Below are positions 45,884 to 57,060 of a stretch of DNA of 64,000 nucleotides, piece by piece. The notes under the pieces are model-generated. The model was not told the origin of the DNA and searched no databases. It was given only the letters and a program-made list of their open reading frames with translations. How positions within the stretch are numbered: position 1 is the stretch's first letter; each line of letters starts with the position of its first letter. The stretch lies in contig NC_063168.1 in the NCBI RefSeq assembly GCF_023159225.1, positions 51,105,377 through 51,169,376 on the forward strand. The letters run 5' to 3'. This stretch comes from Perognathus longimembris pacificus. Its lineage: Eukaryota; Chordata; Mammalia; Rodentia; Heteromyidae. A program made the translations under genes and the position numbers.

Positions 45884-46860
45884 TTTTTGATATAATTTTA
45901 TTGTTATTATTAGAGTGGGTACTGTAGAGCTGCTACCATTTCATGAGTCAGGTAATTAGTACATTTCTTTTCAGACAATGTCAACCCTTTCTTCACTTTC
46001 CCCCAGTATTCCCCTTCCATTTCTGCCCACAGTTGCAAAGTTCATTTTCCGCATAGCATATTGAATGTCATGAATCCATATGCTAACTTTTCTCCCTCCA
46101 TTTCTGGACCTTCTTTTCACACCCCCTCCCAGAAAAAAACCACCTCAAATCAAAAACAAACAAACAACAACAACACTATTCATATATGGAAGAAAATGTG
46201 TGCCATTTGTCTCTCTAAGCTAGGCTTATCTCACTTAACATGATTTCTCTAGGCCCATACAGTCTCTGTAAATGACAAAGCATGCTTTCTAATGGATAAG
46301 TTAAATTTCATCATATATATATATCACTTTTTTTTTAATCCATCCATCTACTGTAGGGCATCTGGGCTGATTCCTTAACTTGCCTATTGTGAATAGTGCA
46401 GCAACAAACATGGATGTGCAGGTGTCTTTATGGTATCCTGGCTTGTGATGTTCTGGGTAGATACCTAAGAGTGGTATGGCTGGGTCCTAGGGAAGATCTT
46501 TATGTTTCTGGTTTTTTTTGATGAGCCTTCAAACTGTCTTCCAGAGTGGTTGCACTAGTTTACATTCCCACCAATACAATAGAGTTCCTTTATCGCCACA
46601 TCTCTGCCAGGATTTGTTGCTGTTTGAATTCTTGATGTGGCTAATCTAACTGGGTTAGATGGAATCTCAGCGTTGTTTCGTTGTATATGTTCTTTATGGA
46701 CAGGGATGTGGAACATTTCTTAATGTGTTTATTTGACATTCTTACTTCTTCTTCTGAGAAATTTCTCTTTAGTTGCTTTGTCTATTTATTGATTGGCTTA
46801 TTGAGTCCCTTTTTCTTGAGTGTGTTAATAACTTTCCAAGTGGTAAAGTTTGAAGAGTAC
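45884..46860 (-). mobile_element. L1 3' region, reverse, in duplicate copy 1
   Basis: On +, the L1 3' end (TAATTTTATTGTTATTATTAG, GGTACTGTAGAGCTGCTACC) is followed by hallmark reverse L1 segments: GGGCATCTGGGCTGATTCC, TTGTGAATAGTGCAGCAAC, GTAGATACCTAAGAGTGG, TCCAGAGTGGTTGCACTAG, TTACATTCCCACCAATAC. This is the conserved mammalian L1 3' order. An (AT)n tract interrupts it at 46312-46324. No intact reading frame of L1. Confidence 0.88.
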
Positions 46861-47249
46861 ATTTGATTAAGGAAATAATAGTACTTTTACAATTATACAA
46901 TATAGTTGTCTTTCAGAAACATAGACTGAAGTATGTTTTGGTAAAATAATATGATAGCCAAGATTCACTTTAAAATAGCCAAACATAGGGATGGAAACAA
47001 ATAGATGTGATAGTGGAAACTGATGAAGCTGAAGTTTATTACCCTTTTCCCTCTGTTTTGTGTTTGAAATCTACTAGAGTTTGTAAACTGCTATATACTT
47101 CATATTTATAAACCTTGAGAACATGCAAACTACAGAAAAGGGATTATTAACAACTACTTAAAAGTAGGCAAGTATGATGATCTAAAATTTCTATCTGCAA
47201 TTTTAGAAGTCATGACTTAAACCAGTAAACTCTTCATAACAAAATAAAA

Positions 47250-47575
47250 TTAGGACTGGCCAGATGTAATGGCTCACACCTGTAATCCCAGCTACTTGGA
47301 AGGCAGAACTCTGGAAGGATGGACATATAAACCCTGCTGCCTGCCAGGACAAAAATACCTAGAGATCCTATCTAATCTAGCTGTTGTGGGGCATTCCAAC
47401 TATTCAAGAGAGAGAGTTCGTATGTCTCACTCTGAAGCCAACTCCAAGCAAACAGCAAGACCTAATTAAAACCTAAACTAAACTAAACTAAAGCCAAACA
47501 GGGTTGGAGGCATGACTGAAGTGGTAGAGTAAGCACAAGGTCCGAGTTCAAACCCCACTGTTACCCTTCAAATCT
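47250..47575 (+). mobile_element. Composite SINE: B1-like left, ID-like right, with central extension
   Basis: GCCAGATGTAATGGCTCACACC, TGTAATCCCAGCTACTTGG, then a middle segment with TAAACCCTGCTGCCTGCCAG. A (CTAAA)n tract at about 47473-47492 follows, then an ID-like unit (GGGTTGGAGGCATGACTG, AAGTGGTAGAGTAAGC, GAGTTCAAACCCCACTG). Complete here, but truncated in duplicate copy 1. Confidence 0.7.
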
Positions 47576-47624
47576 CTAAAAGGCATTGATTAGAAAAACT
47601 TCTTTAAATGGATAGACAAAAATT

Positions 47625-48025
47625 ATTTTGGGGAGGAGGAGGAGAGGAAGGAGAGAGGAAAGCAGGCCGTGCCTCCCAGAGGAGTGGAGTGGAGCTGAGT
47701 TGTGGAAAAGTCTCAAGCCCGAGGCCTGTGGAGAGGCCTAGGGGTCTAAGGTCTGAGGCCTGAGGAGTGGTGATGCCTGTAGGAAAAAGGAATAGAAAGG
47801 GGCTTGTTCCTTTGGAGGTTTGGAAGTTTGGAGGTTGTGGCTGTTGAAGGTTTGGTGGTTGAGGCTGTTGGAGGCTTAGAGGTCGGGGCTGGTCTGGGTT
47901 GTGGGTTCTGTGTAATTAGCCTAGGGTAAGGTAGTTGCAGGCCAGTATTTGGAGGTGGAGGGCTATTCTGGTTCTGGGTTTTAGGGTGTCAATAAACCTT
48001 TGTAAATAAAAGGCCTTCCACCTTT
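47625..48025 (+). other. G-rich block of unknown origin ending in AATAAA
   Basis: About 390 bp that is strongly G-rich on + (GGAGGAGGAGAGGAAGG, many GGAGGTTTGG / GGTTGAGGCTGTTGG units), set in AT-rich DNA. It ends GGTGTCAATAAACC with a second AATAAA about 12 bp on. An unfamiliar LTR or a retroposed transcript end are both possible. Similar 17-base stretches (TCTCTAAAAGGCATTGA at about 47575 and TCTGTAAAAGGTATTGA at about 48036, 15 of 17 identical) may be a decayed target-site duplication. No coding frame recognised. Confidence 0.4.
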
Positions 48026-48344
48026 AAAATTTTATTTCTGTAAAAGGTATTGACAGTAAATAGTATAATATACATAGCAACTATCTATACCTACATCCCT
48101 TTCGTTTTTAGTGTTATCAATGGATAGTACTATTTTAAATTATGTTTTCACAGAAAAATGATTTTGCACTATAAAACAATTCCTAGGAATGTAGGGAACT
48201 ACTAATACTTCCATGCCTTTTTTTTTGTTATCCTTAGTTTCAATGTAGTTTAAATAGCATATAATAAGGGTTGAAAAGAAAAGAGTAGGCATTGAAACTT
48301 TATATATAATTATATCTCAATATTTTTTGAAGGGAATACCAAAT

Positions 48345-48470
48345 AAGTTCAACTCACCCATTTTACAGATACTCAGTTTGAAATCTAGGAGCTGAAGTGA
48401 TTTGTGTAAAGTTATATTGATTGCAAAAGGTAAATGAATGTGGCTTGTTTACCAATGACTCTAAAATTCT
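48345..48470 (-). mobile_element. MIR SINE, reverse
   Basis: CCCATTTTACAGATACTCAG, GAAGTGATTTGTGTAAAG and a decayed continuation match the reverse MIR core (ccattttacagatgaggaaactgagg...gtgacttgcccaaggtcac). Confidence 0.6.
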
Positions 48471-48600
48471 TTTTTTTTTCTTTTATTGTTTTGAGACAGG
48501 GTTTCACTAGATAAGCTCAGACTGGTCTCACAGAGTCATTTCTTTTACTTCCTGAGAGCTGGGATTTTAAAAACATACCATCATATCCAGCTAATCTGGT
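48471..48600 (-). mobile_element. B1-like SINE, reverse
   Basis: A T run at the left, then TTTTGAGACAGGGTTTCAC, AGACTGGTCTCACAGAG, TCCTGAGAGCTGGGATTTTA and ACCATCATATCCAGC: a reverse B1 from tail to head. Inserted beside a MIR. Confidence 0.88.
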
Positions 48601-49900
48601 ATACTTATGCAGTTCTATGGTTACATATGGACAAGTTCTTCCTTCCAGTTTTGTTTTCAAAACATCACTTTGTGAAGACTACAAAGATTATAAACATAGA
48701 ATATAGCATCATTAACATGCTAGGTAAAAATGGTAAGATATACTAATGGATTTTCAAATGTCACAAAAACCACTATTGCTTTCCTTGGGAAAAGAGGAAA
48801 TGAATTGGGAGTTAATTAAAGTGGATAGCCTTCTGTAGAAAGCCATGAGGTAGACACTATGAAGTTACTTATGTGAATGTCAAAAGGAGAGTCACACTCT
48901 TTGACCTTTAATTAAGGAGCAAAAATGTCTTTTTTTAAGCACAAATGGTAACAAATCATTATTCTGCTGGTGGGACATAAAAAAGAGACAACCACCACCA
49001 CCAATTTTCTTAATTGAGAAAAAGATGATTTAGAGAAGTGAATGGAATCAGTAAGATATCTGTCCTCTCCCTATGTGTACATTTCACAGCAGTACATAGT
49101 GCCATTCCCCCCCTATAGAACCTTTCCCCTATCAAAGTAGTGCTGGTGGTCATAATAAGGTAGTCATCAGTGTCGATTGGATGGCACTCTACAGGGTAGA
49201 TGTTTTCACTGTGAGTTTTTCCTTTAATAATGGCATTTACATCTGTATCCCAACATATTCTCAGCGCTAAGTAAATGAATGATATTTTCAAGACAGTCCC
49301 CTTGAGACTAATGGTGAGATGGTAAGATAGGCAAAATGTGAAACATGATCAACCAAGAGGAGGGGTCTTATTGATCCATATGGGATTAGGACAATGCCTA
49401 AGTGGTATAATTACCATACGGTATAATTTATCATCCAGCCAAATATGGGTATTTCTTCTAGTTTTATCTATCTAGTTTTATCTAGAGACTGCCTTCCTGG
49501 CATACACCAGACAGAATTTCAAATTAGTCCAACTTTTAAAACATCTTTGTAGCTTCCCTTCCATTCTCCTCCCTTTTATTTTTTAGATCACTGGTTTCTG
49601 TAACATATATGATTAATCTCAATATATAGTCATTATTATACTGAATGTTTTCTTGGGCTTTTCTAATGAAATGATGATGTCAATTAATCCTTTATAGTTT
49701 TTGAACTGCACGATATAGGTAAATGAAGTTAAGCAGCATTCACAGGAAATTCACAGCCTAAGTCACGATTGCGAGTGTTTATGCTTCATGAGAGGAAACA
49801 TTCAAAAATAACATAAACTTTTAGTCATTATTACATGCACAGAATGAACTCAGGTACAGCAGAATGCAGGAAGGCACACAATCACATTTCCTGTCATTAC
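48601..49900. other. Intergenic, nothing recognised (absent from duplicate copy 1)
   Basis: AT-rich. The small direct repeat CTAGTTTTATCT occurs twice at about 49463-49490. A 93-codon antisense frame at 49010-49291 shows no domain. Confidence 0.45.
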
Positions 49901-50424
49901 ATAGCACTACATATGGCACCCTAGGCTTTTCACAATAATATTGAAAGAAACAGAAAAGTTTTTAGCTTCTGCAATTTACAAGGGAAGCAAGGCTCAGAGC
50001 ACCTGTTGGTTGACCAGTAGTTACTAGAAGTGGAACTACCACGTTCTCTCTACCCCTCCAGTAGAGACAGTCACTACACATCTTACTGGATCTAAAAACT
50101 ATAGACGACCATTCAGCTTCATGATCATTTCCAAGACCAGCCGCTAGCAGAGCACAGCTATTACGTTCCCCTGCATCAGTCCCCAGAAAAGCTATCAGTT
50201 TCCAGTTTTCTGCTATTGAAAGAGTCTCATTCTGCTACCTTTATCTAATGCCATCCTCATAATTCAAAATTTCCCCCAACACCTAATAACAGTAGACTAC
50301 ATTTATAATTATGAGAGAACTAGAAACTTGGACACATTAGAAATTATTTCACACCAAATTTTTTCTCATCTTAGTCTATTTTGTGTTGCTATAAAATCTG
50401 AGACTGCATACATTTTTGGCTATA

Positions 50425-51413
50425 GTTTTTTTACTATAATTTTATTGTTATTATTAGGGTGGGTACTGTATAGAGCTGCTACCATTTCATGAGTCCGGTG
50501 CTTAGTATATTTCTTTTCAGACAATGTCACCCCTTTCTTCACTTTCCCCCAGTTTTCCCCTTGCATTTCTGCCCACAGTTGCATAGTACATTTTCCACAT
50601 AGCATATTGAATGTCCTGATTCCATATGCTAACTTTTCTCCCTCCATTTCTGAACCTTCTTTTCACACCCCCTCCCAGAAAAAAAACCACCTCAAATCAA
50701 AAACAAACAAACAACAACAACACTATTCACATATGGAAGAAAATGTGTGCCATTTGTCTCTCTAAGCTAGGCTTATCTCACTTAACATGATTTCTCTAGG
50801 CCCATACAGTCTCTGTAAATGACAAAGCATGCTTTCTAATGGATAAGTTAAATTTCATCATATATATATATATATATATATCACTTTTTTTATCCATCCA
50901 TTTACTGTAGGGCATCTGGGCTGATTCCTTAACTTGCCTATTGTGAATAGTGCAGCAACAAACATGGATGTGCAGGTGTCTTTATGGTATCCTGGCTTGT
51001 GATGTTCTGGGTAGATACCTAAGAGTGGTATGGCTGGGTCCTAGGGAAGATCTTTATGTTTCTGTTTTTTTTGATGAGCCTTCAAACTGTCTTCCAGAGT
51101 GGTTGCACTAGTTTACATTCCCACCAATACAATAGAGTTCCTTTATCGCCACATCTCTGCCAGGATTTGTTGCTGTTTGAATTCTTGATGTGGCTAATCT
51201 AACTGGGTTAGATGGAATCTCAGCGTTGTTTCGTTGTATATGTTCTTTATGGACAGGGATGTGGAACATTTCTTAATGTGTTTATTTGACATTCTTACTT
51301 CTTCTTCTGAGAAATTTCTCTTTAGTTGCTTTGTCTATTTATTGATTGGCTTATTGAGTCCCTTTTTCTTGTGTGTGTTAATAACTTTCCAAGTGGTAAA
51401 GTTTGAGGAGTAC
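50425..51413 (-). mobile_element. L1 3' region, reverse, in duplicate copy 2
   Basis: Homologous end to end with 45884-46860. From about 50665 to 51413 I count only about four substitutions plus length changes in A, T and AT runs, whereas the preceding 190 bp differ at about 13 sites. Its (AT)n tract (50860-50881) is longer than in copy 1. Confidence 0.88.
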
Positions 51414-52575
51414 TTTCATATCTGAGATTCTTTATGATAACAAATACTTTAGCGTACCTTACTCTGAAATAAAATTATTTGATAGTATAACTTTTTTCAC
51501 ATATATTTAAAATTCTATATAATGTTTATCGTGCATAATAAAATCAATACTTTTTCATGGTATGACCATACACAGAGATGAGCACACCAGAAGATAATGT
51601 GAAGTATTCAGATTTTTGTCCCACCCTACAGAACTACATTATGGCTGATATAAACAGTACCAGGCAACATTAATTTAAGTGAAGTGATTTTCTGAAATAG
51701 TAGACAGATTTAGTTAACCTCAGAATAAAAGCAAGTACAATATCTCCCCAATATTCACAGTTGTTACATTCCTTAGAAACCAGTATATGTTGAAACATGT
51801 GAAAAAAAATGTCTTGGATAAAAATCAGAGTAAGGCTGAAGACTTGAATAATAGATTTTTCTCCAACATTGGTGCACTATAAAACACTTTGAATTTTGAT
51901 GAAATTCTCCATTGCACCTGTGACCCTGTCTCACACATTGCATGATCTGTTATATTCCTGACTTCAGCCCCATGAATATCCACAGCAACTTTTTTCTGCA
52001 TTATTAAGACAACAATGACAACAACAACACATTCAAATGCTTGTACCTAAGAGAGAGTAGTACTACCTCATGTGAGCCCCTTGCGCCTGAGCCTTGAAAA
52101 GAAAGGGCTAGTTTCTACCATCTTGGCTGCCTCTCGTCTAAGTTCTAATGATGACCTACTGAGGAAAAAGAGAGACAACTTCCTGGTAAAAGTGTTGTTC
52201 CTTTATGTTGAAACCTCCTGGCCACTTATTCCATTTTCTGGATGTGGTTCTATAATTTATTGTTCCTGCTGGAGAGGGCTCTTAATATCTCAGTATCTCC
52301 CTAAGGCATTGGGGGAAGCACACGTGTAACTAGCTGTTTTTACATGTCACTAGCTGAAGACCTCATACTCAATTTATGTCACATTCAGGGTATAGGCCTT
52401 GGCACATATGCAGCTCTAGTCTCATCTCTCCATTACAGTTCTGTTTCTGAGAGAATTTAAAATTTCTCCCCAATTAGAAGCTCTAATACTACCACATACC
52501 TCCCCTGTACTTTCTCAATGACTCTAGGTACAGAAGGTGGCTGGAAGCTATGACTGAGATATCAGATCTCAACCT
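51414..52575. other. Intergenic, nothing recognised
   Basis: A frame of 85 codons at 52072-52329 shows no known domain. No repeat family recognised. Confidence 0.45.
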
Positions 52576-52597
52576 GTCTCTCTCTCTCTCTCTCTCA
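52576..52597. repeat. (TC)n microsatellite
   Basis: About 11 TC units. Confidence 0.9.
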
Positions 52598-52817
52598 AAC
52601 ATTTCTTAAAGAATCTTTTAACTTATCCTGATTGCTTCACCTTCAGAGGGAAGAAATGGTGGTAGTCTGCTAGCAAAGTGGACACTACATGAGGCCCTCA
52701 CTGACTTGTGCTCATATGTCAGTGGAGAAATGTGAACGTCACATGAACAGGTGGAAACTCAGAAATCTTTAAAAGTTGTGAAATATCATTGTCTCCATTC
52801 TACAATGAAGCCACTGC

Positions 52818-53115
52818 TTCTTTTTTTCTGAATAATTATTTATTGGCAAAGTGATGTACAGAGGGGTTACAATTTCATACGTAAAACAGTGGGTACATTT
52901 CTTGTACAATTTGTTACCTCTTCCCTCATTTCCCCCCTCCTTTCTCCCCCTTTCCCTCTCCCTCCATGAGTTGTTGAGTTGGTTTACACCAAATGGTTTT
53001 GTAAGTATTGCTTTTGGAGTCATTTGTCTTTTTATCCTTTGTCTCTCGATTTCGATATTCCCTTTCCCTTCCCTAGTTCTAATACCAGAATATACAGTAT
53101 CCAGGGTAATTTGTG
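52818..53115 (-). mobile_element. L1 3' UTR, 5'-truncated (about 300 bp)
   Basis: On +, TATTTATTGGCAAAGTGATG, TACAGAGGGGTTACAATTTC, a C/T polypurine-complement tract (52925-52970), TTGGTTTACACCAAATGG and CTAGTTCTAATACCAG. Nearly collinear with the first 290 bp of the copy at 41015, but truncated earlier. Confidence 0.88.
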
Positions 53116-55157
53116 TGTCACTCAATATTTCTTCTATTGCAAGTACAAGAGAATAATTCAAAAGAGCATATTAAGACAAGTTGTGTCCAGGAAAGAACAA
53201 GATTTCACCAAGTAATCTGAAAAGCAATCTGGAACAAATTTAGGTCATTATAGTGATTAATAGTAATCATACCAAAGACTTCTATATTAGAAAAGCAAAA
53301 AAGTGAAATTCTGTGTAGAAAATATGTCATAAACTTAAAAAAATTCCCCCAGAGGTCAAGTCTCTCATCAGTGCTAACTGGAGAGAGGATTCTACTAAGC
53401 CATGTGAGAGAAAGGAAAGTGGGAAAGGGTAGAGCAGTTTAGGTATTGTAAGGTTAACTCGTGTTCTGCTTAAGCGTGAACTGGGAAGATCATCTTGGTC
53501 ATAAGAAAATGAGCCAGCCTTACAGGTTCTGCATGGCTCTGCCTTCATTGGAGCTCTTGCTCATATCCCTCTCTCCTTTACTCTCTGTCATTGTGTACCC
53601 TTGAGTCTTTCAGTTACTCCACTGCACCTTCTCACCTCAGGATTTTTGCAACCAAACATCTTCTGTCTTTGTCATTTTTTTAATGACTTCCCTAGTCATT
53701 TTTATAGACTTCCCTCTCCCCCCCCCCCCATAAGACCAGCTCCCTCTGCTGGAAAGTAGCAAAGCCCACTCTCTGCCTACCTTTTTTCCCCTGAAGTTTA
53801 CCACAAAATTACTACAAGAATTAATTGAAGAATTTGCTTAATGATTGCTTCCTTTTCCAAAGCCAAAATCTCATTTTTTTTCATTGATGATTCTCCTGTG
53901 TCTAATTCAGTAACATGCTAATGGTCGGTCAAAAATAGTAGATAAGCTAAATGAAGTAACCACTTTTGTCTGTGATTTTAATTTTGGTCTAACAGTACTG
54001 AAATTCAAGTCTATTTCCACAAAACAGGAACTCATCTCTAATTTGAATTTCTGCTAACATAAGCAACTCCTTCTCACAGAAAGTAAAGTTCCAAATTTGT
54101 CAGGAAATGTTAGGTATTATTCTAACACAGCTACATAAATGATCTTATGCATTTAGATAAGCTTATTTAACCTTAATTATAACTGATAGTAATTATATTT
54201 ATTTAAATAAAATAAAGAAACATTTTACATGAGAGTAAGAAAATTAACACTTATGCACTTTGTTTAAAAATATATCCTACCATATTAAGTAGTCATACAA
54301 GATTTCTCCTCATATTGAATATATAGATTGTTAGGTTGTGTTTGAATAAGGACGTATCAGAAGAGATTTCAGAAACATGCATGGAAAATTCAACCAATTA
54401 ACTTCATCTCTTTAGACATGTTATCCTGAAAATAAGACTGATCTGAGCAAAACAATGTCTCCTGTAGAGAGATAGGTAGGGATCAAGGGACAAAAAGCTA
54501 CAAATTGAATGTTAGAAGTACATTCAGATTTTCTTTGTTGATATCATTTATTTCTAAAATCTTAGTTAACAAAAGAACAGTGGTAGTTATGGAAAGTAAA
54601 AGTCTCAGCATGAAGTTCATTCTTCATCAAATATGACTCCATTTGGCATTCTCACATGGTAGGTTGAAGAATATAATGAGTGGAGGCAACTGTCTAGATA
54701 TAAATCAGCTCCATGTCATAGAAAGAAGATCAGATCTTCTTACATTACTTTAACCTCTTTACAAACACAGCAGTATACCTGGGGACAGGCAGTGAAAGCA
54801 GTAATTCCAAGGTGCAAGGAAAAAAAATGGGGTGCATTATCTGTACTGAATTTAGACATAATCATAAAACTAACCGTGGGGTGTGTGTCTGGTCTATCAT
54901 CATTCATCATCTTTGTGATGAAATATTCTCTGCATGGTAAAGCAGGCCACCATCCCCACCCTTACTCCAGAATGACAGTCTTTAAAGGGGATTTTTTCCC
55001 TTTACAATACCAACGGCCTTATAGAAACCACATGTGTTCCAGTTGAAACCATCCAAAATTATTTTCCTCAAAGTAAAGGCATGTAGCATACAGTTTTTAA
55101 AAGTATTTAAAAACTATTGATCTGGATGGTAGTGAAATTCTGCCAAGAATTGAGTTT
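53116..55157. other. Intergenic, nothing recognised
   Basis: Contains a poly-C run at 53718-53729. No gene or repeat family recognised. Confidence 0.5.
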
Positions 55158-55175
55158 AAAAAAATGTCACTTACA

Positions 55176-55402
55176 GGGCTGGGGATATAGCCTAGTGGCA
55201 AGAGTGCCTGCCTCGGATACACGAGGCCCTAGGTTCGATTCCCCAGCACCACATATACAGAAAACGGCCAGAAGCGGCGCCGTGGCTCAAGTGGCAGAGT
55301 GCTAGCCTTGAGCGGGAAGAAGCCAGGGACAGTGCTCAGGCCCTGAGTCCAAAGCCCAGGACTGGCCAAAAAAAAAAAAAAAACAAAAACAAAAAACAAA
55401 AC
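55176..55402 (+). mobile_element. Dimeric tRNA-derived SINE, younger subfamily
   Basis: Full-length forward copy with an A-rich tail containing C interruptions (AAACAAAAACAAAAAACAAA). The 18-bp target-site duplication AAAAAAATGTCACTTACA is exact at 55158-55175 and 55403-55420. Younger-subfamily bases throughout and most CpGs intact (AGAAGCGGCGCCGTGGC). Confidence 0.96.
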
Positions 55403-55420
55403 AAAAAAATGTCACTTACA

Positions 55421-56904
55421 GTCCTTTGTTTGGGCCGTATTTGAGTTGATTTTAATCACCTCTTTATTGTTCTCCTTGGTCATGACCACTTTAATACACT
55501 TCAAACATTGCTACAGATATAGCCTCACAAAACATGTCTATATATCACTTACTTCTTCAAAAATCTTGAGTCTAATTCTATCTACGAGATTAAATTCCTA
55601 GAGGTCATTGATGATACCCTATAACTTAGGTCATGGCTCTGGGTGGAGTAGTCACTCACCGATTGCTCCCTGAATGATTTAAAAATCCATCTAGTATATT
55701 CCTACAAAATTCCTATTACATGATTGCCCTATAATGAGGTATTTCAACTAAGGTGCATCAGTGATTCAACTTGTTTATTTATTGGTAATCTTCTGAATTA
55801 AGTAAACACTGAAGTGTTGAATAATTTTCCAAGCTTTTCTTGACCATTTCCCACATTCAGAGATTTTATTCCTGAAAGAAAAAGAGACTAAAATATAAAG
55901 ACCCCTTAGGATTCACAAAATAAAAAATTCACAAATATGTATATGTATATATTTATTTATTTATGGCTTTGTACCTAACAGCATTCATTTAAAACTTTTA
56001 GTACCTGAGTCATAAGCTGCTTTGGCCTATGAGTCTTGAATAGACTTGAAACTAAATATTAAAATCCCTACAATTAAAGGATCATGATGCTAAATAAAAA
56101 TTCAAGAAGTATGTGACCAGCTACTATTTCCATTCAGATTTGTACATTTTTATTTGTTGAACTTTCAATAATTAAATGTATGGTCACAACTAATAAACCA
56201 TGAATATGACTGTCCTTCTGTAAGAAAATATGTGTATGGAGCTTCTGAAGGTGTTGTCACAAGATATGTGTGCATGGCATGTGCGGTGCATTGTATGATT
56301 GCAGATAAGAATTCAGGAAGAAGGAAAAAGAAGCCTAGGATCACTGAGTCATCATTAGGTTATGTGGGGGGGAATCCCTTCTTTCCTCTCCAATGTCGTT
56401 GCCTCTGGGATGAAAGATTCACTCATCCAAGAATAATTACAGAAAGTTGGTCATCTAGATGTATTAATAAGATGCTATGCTTTTAATAAAACCAAAGACA
56501 GAAGATTGTCATTTTAGGGGCAACCTCTGGGAACCATCTGTCATTTGGAAAGGGCTGAATATATCCTTGAATGCAGAGGTATAACCCAACATTTGCTTCT
56601 GTTAACCCTCATTTAGTCTGTAGCTTCAAGGGAAGAATTCCTCAAAGAACCACAATTCAGAACAGAAACAAATATTCAGCGAAATAAAATATAGTGCTTT
56701 ATCATTTCATCATTTTGGGACTTTCAGAAAAGGTTATGGCACTATCAACTGGAAATCCTAACAGTATTCAGTGCTGAAAAACTGATCAACACACTAGTAT
56801 TTGCTCCCAAAATTCTATTTTATTTTTTCTGCTTTATTGCTTCCAGCCTTATTTCTACATTCATGCTTATTCTTTGTTGATTTTTATTTATTTTCTTATT
56901 ACCT
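55421..56904. other. Intergenic, nothing recognised
   Basis: AT-rich. An AP-1-like TGAGTCAT sits near 56345 in a slightly more GC-balanced stretch (56230-56460), with no other support for function. Confidence 0.45.
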
Positions 56905-57060
56905 ATTTTCTCACTAGAATGTAAGTTCCAAACAGTTGGAACCTTAATGATGTGTTTGTTTTCTGTTGTTTCTCCAGTATCTAGAATAACAATGTCTGCT
57001 CCAGAATGGGTCCTTATAAATATTTGTTGGATCGATACAACATAAAGGAACAAATGAATT
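56905..57060 (+). mobile_element. L2 LINE 3' end
   Basis: CTCACTAGAATGTAAGTTCC, TTTCTCCAGTATCTAGAATAAC and TATAAATATTTGTTGGATCG follow the L2 3' terminus (ctagaatgtaagctcc...agtgcctagaac...aataaatatttgttgaat). Confidence 0.8.

Larger units (their letters stand above)
44961..46860. repeat. Tandem duplication, copy 1 (internally deleted)
   Basis: This 1.9 kb block matches 46861-51413 in two parts: 44961-45453 matches 46861-47350, and 45454-46860 matches 49901-51413. Against copy 2 it lacks about 2.55 kb (47351-49900) and about 88 bp (around 50019-50106). The larger junction falls inside a B1-type SINE, and at the smaller one GACCA is shared. Both look like deletions from copy 1. Identity is about 90% by eye in most parts but above 99% in the last 750 bp. 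Confidence 0.9.
46861..51413. repeat. Tandem duplication, copy 2 (longer, about 4.55 kb)
   Basis: Directly abuts copy 1. Its left part (46861-47350) and right part (49901-51413) are the segments present in copy 1. The middle, 47351-49900, is found only here and contains the rest of a composite SINE, a G-rich block with AATAAA, a MIR and a B1. The joint at 46860/46861 brings the end motif GAAGAGTAC next to the start motif TTTGATTA, as expected for a head-to-tail duplication. Confidence 0.9.

Noticed and set aside
46681..51425. Two near-identical frames (46681-46866 and 51234-51425) suggesting a duplicated small gene
   Set aside because: They lie in the reverse L1 3' region inside the tandem duplication; identity comes from the duplicated or converted DNA.
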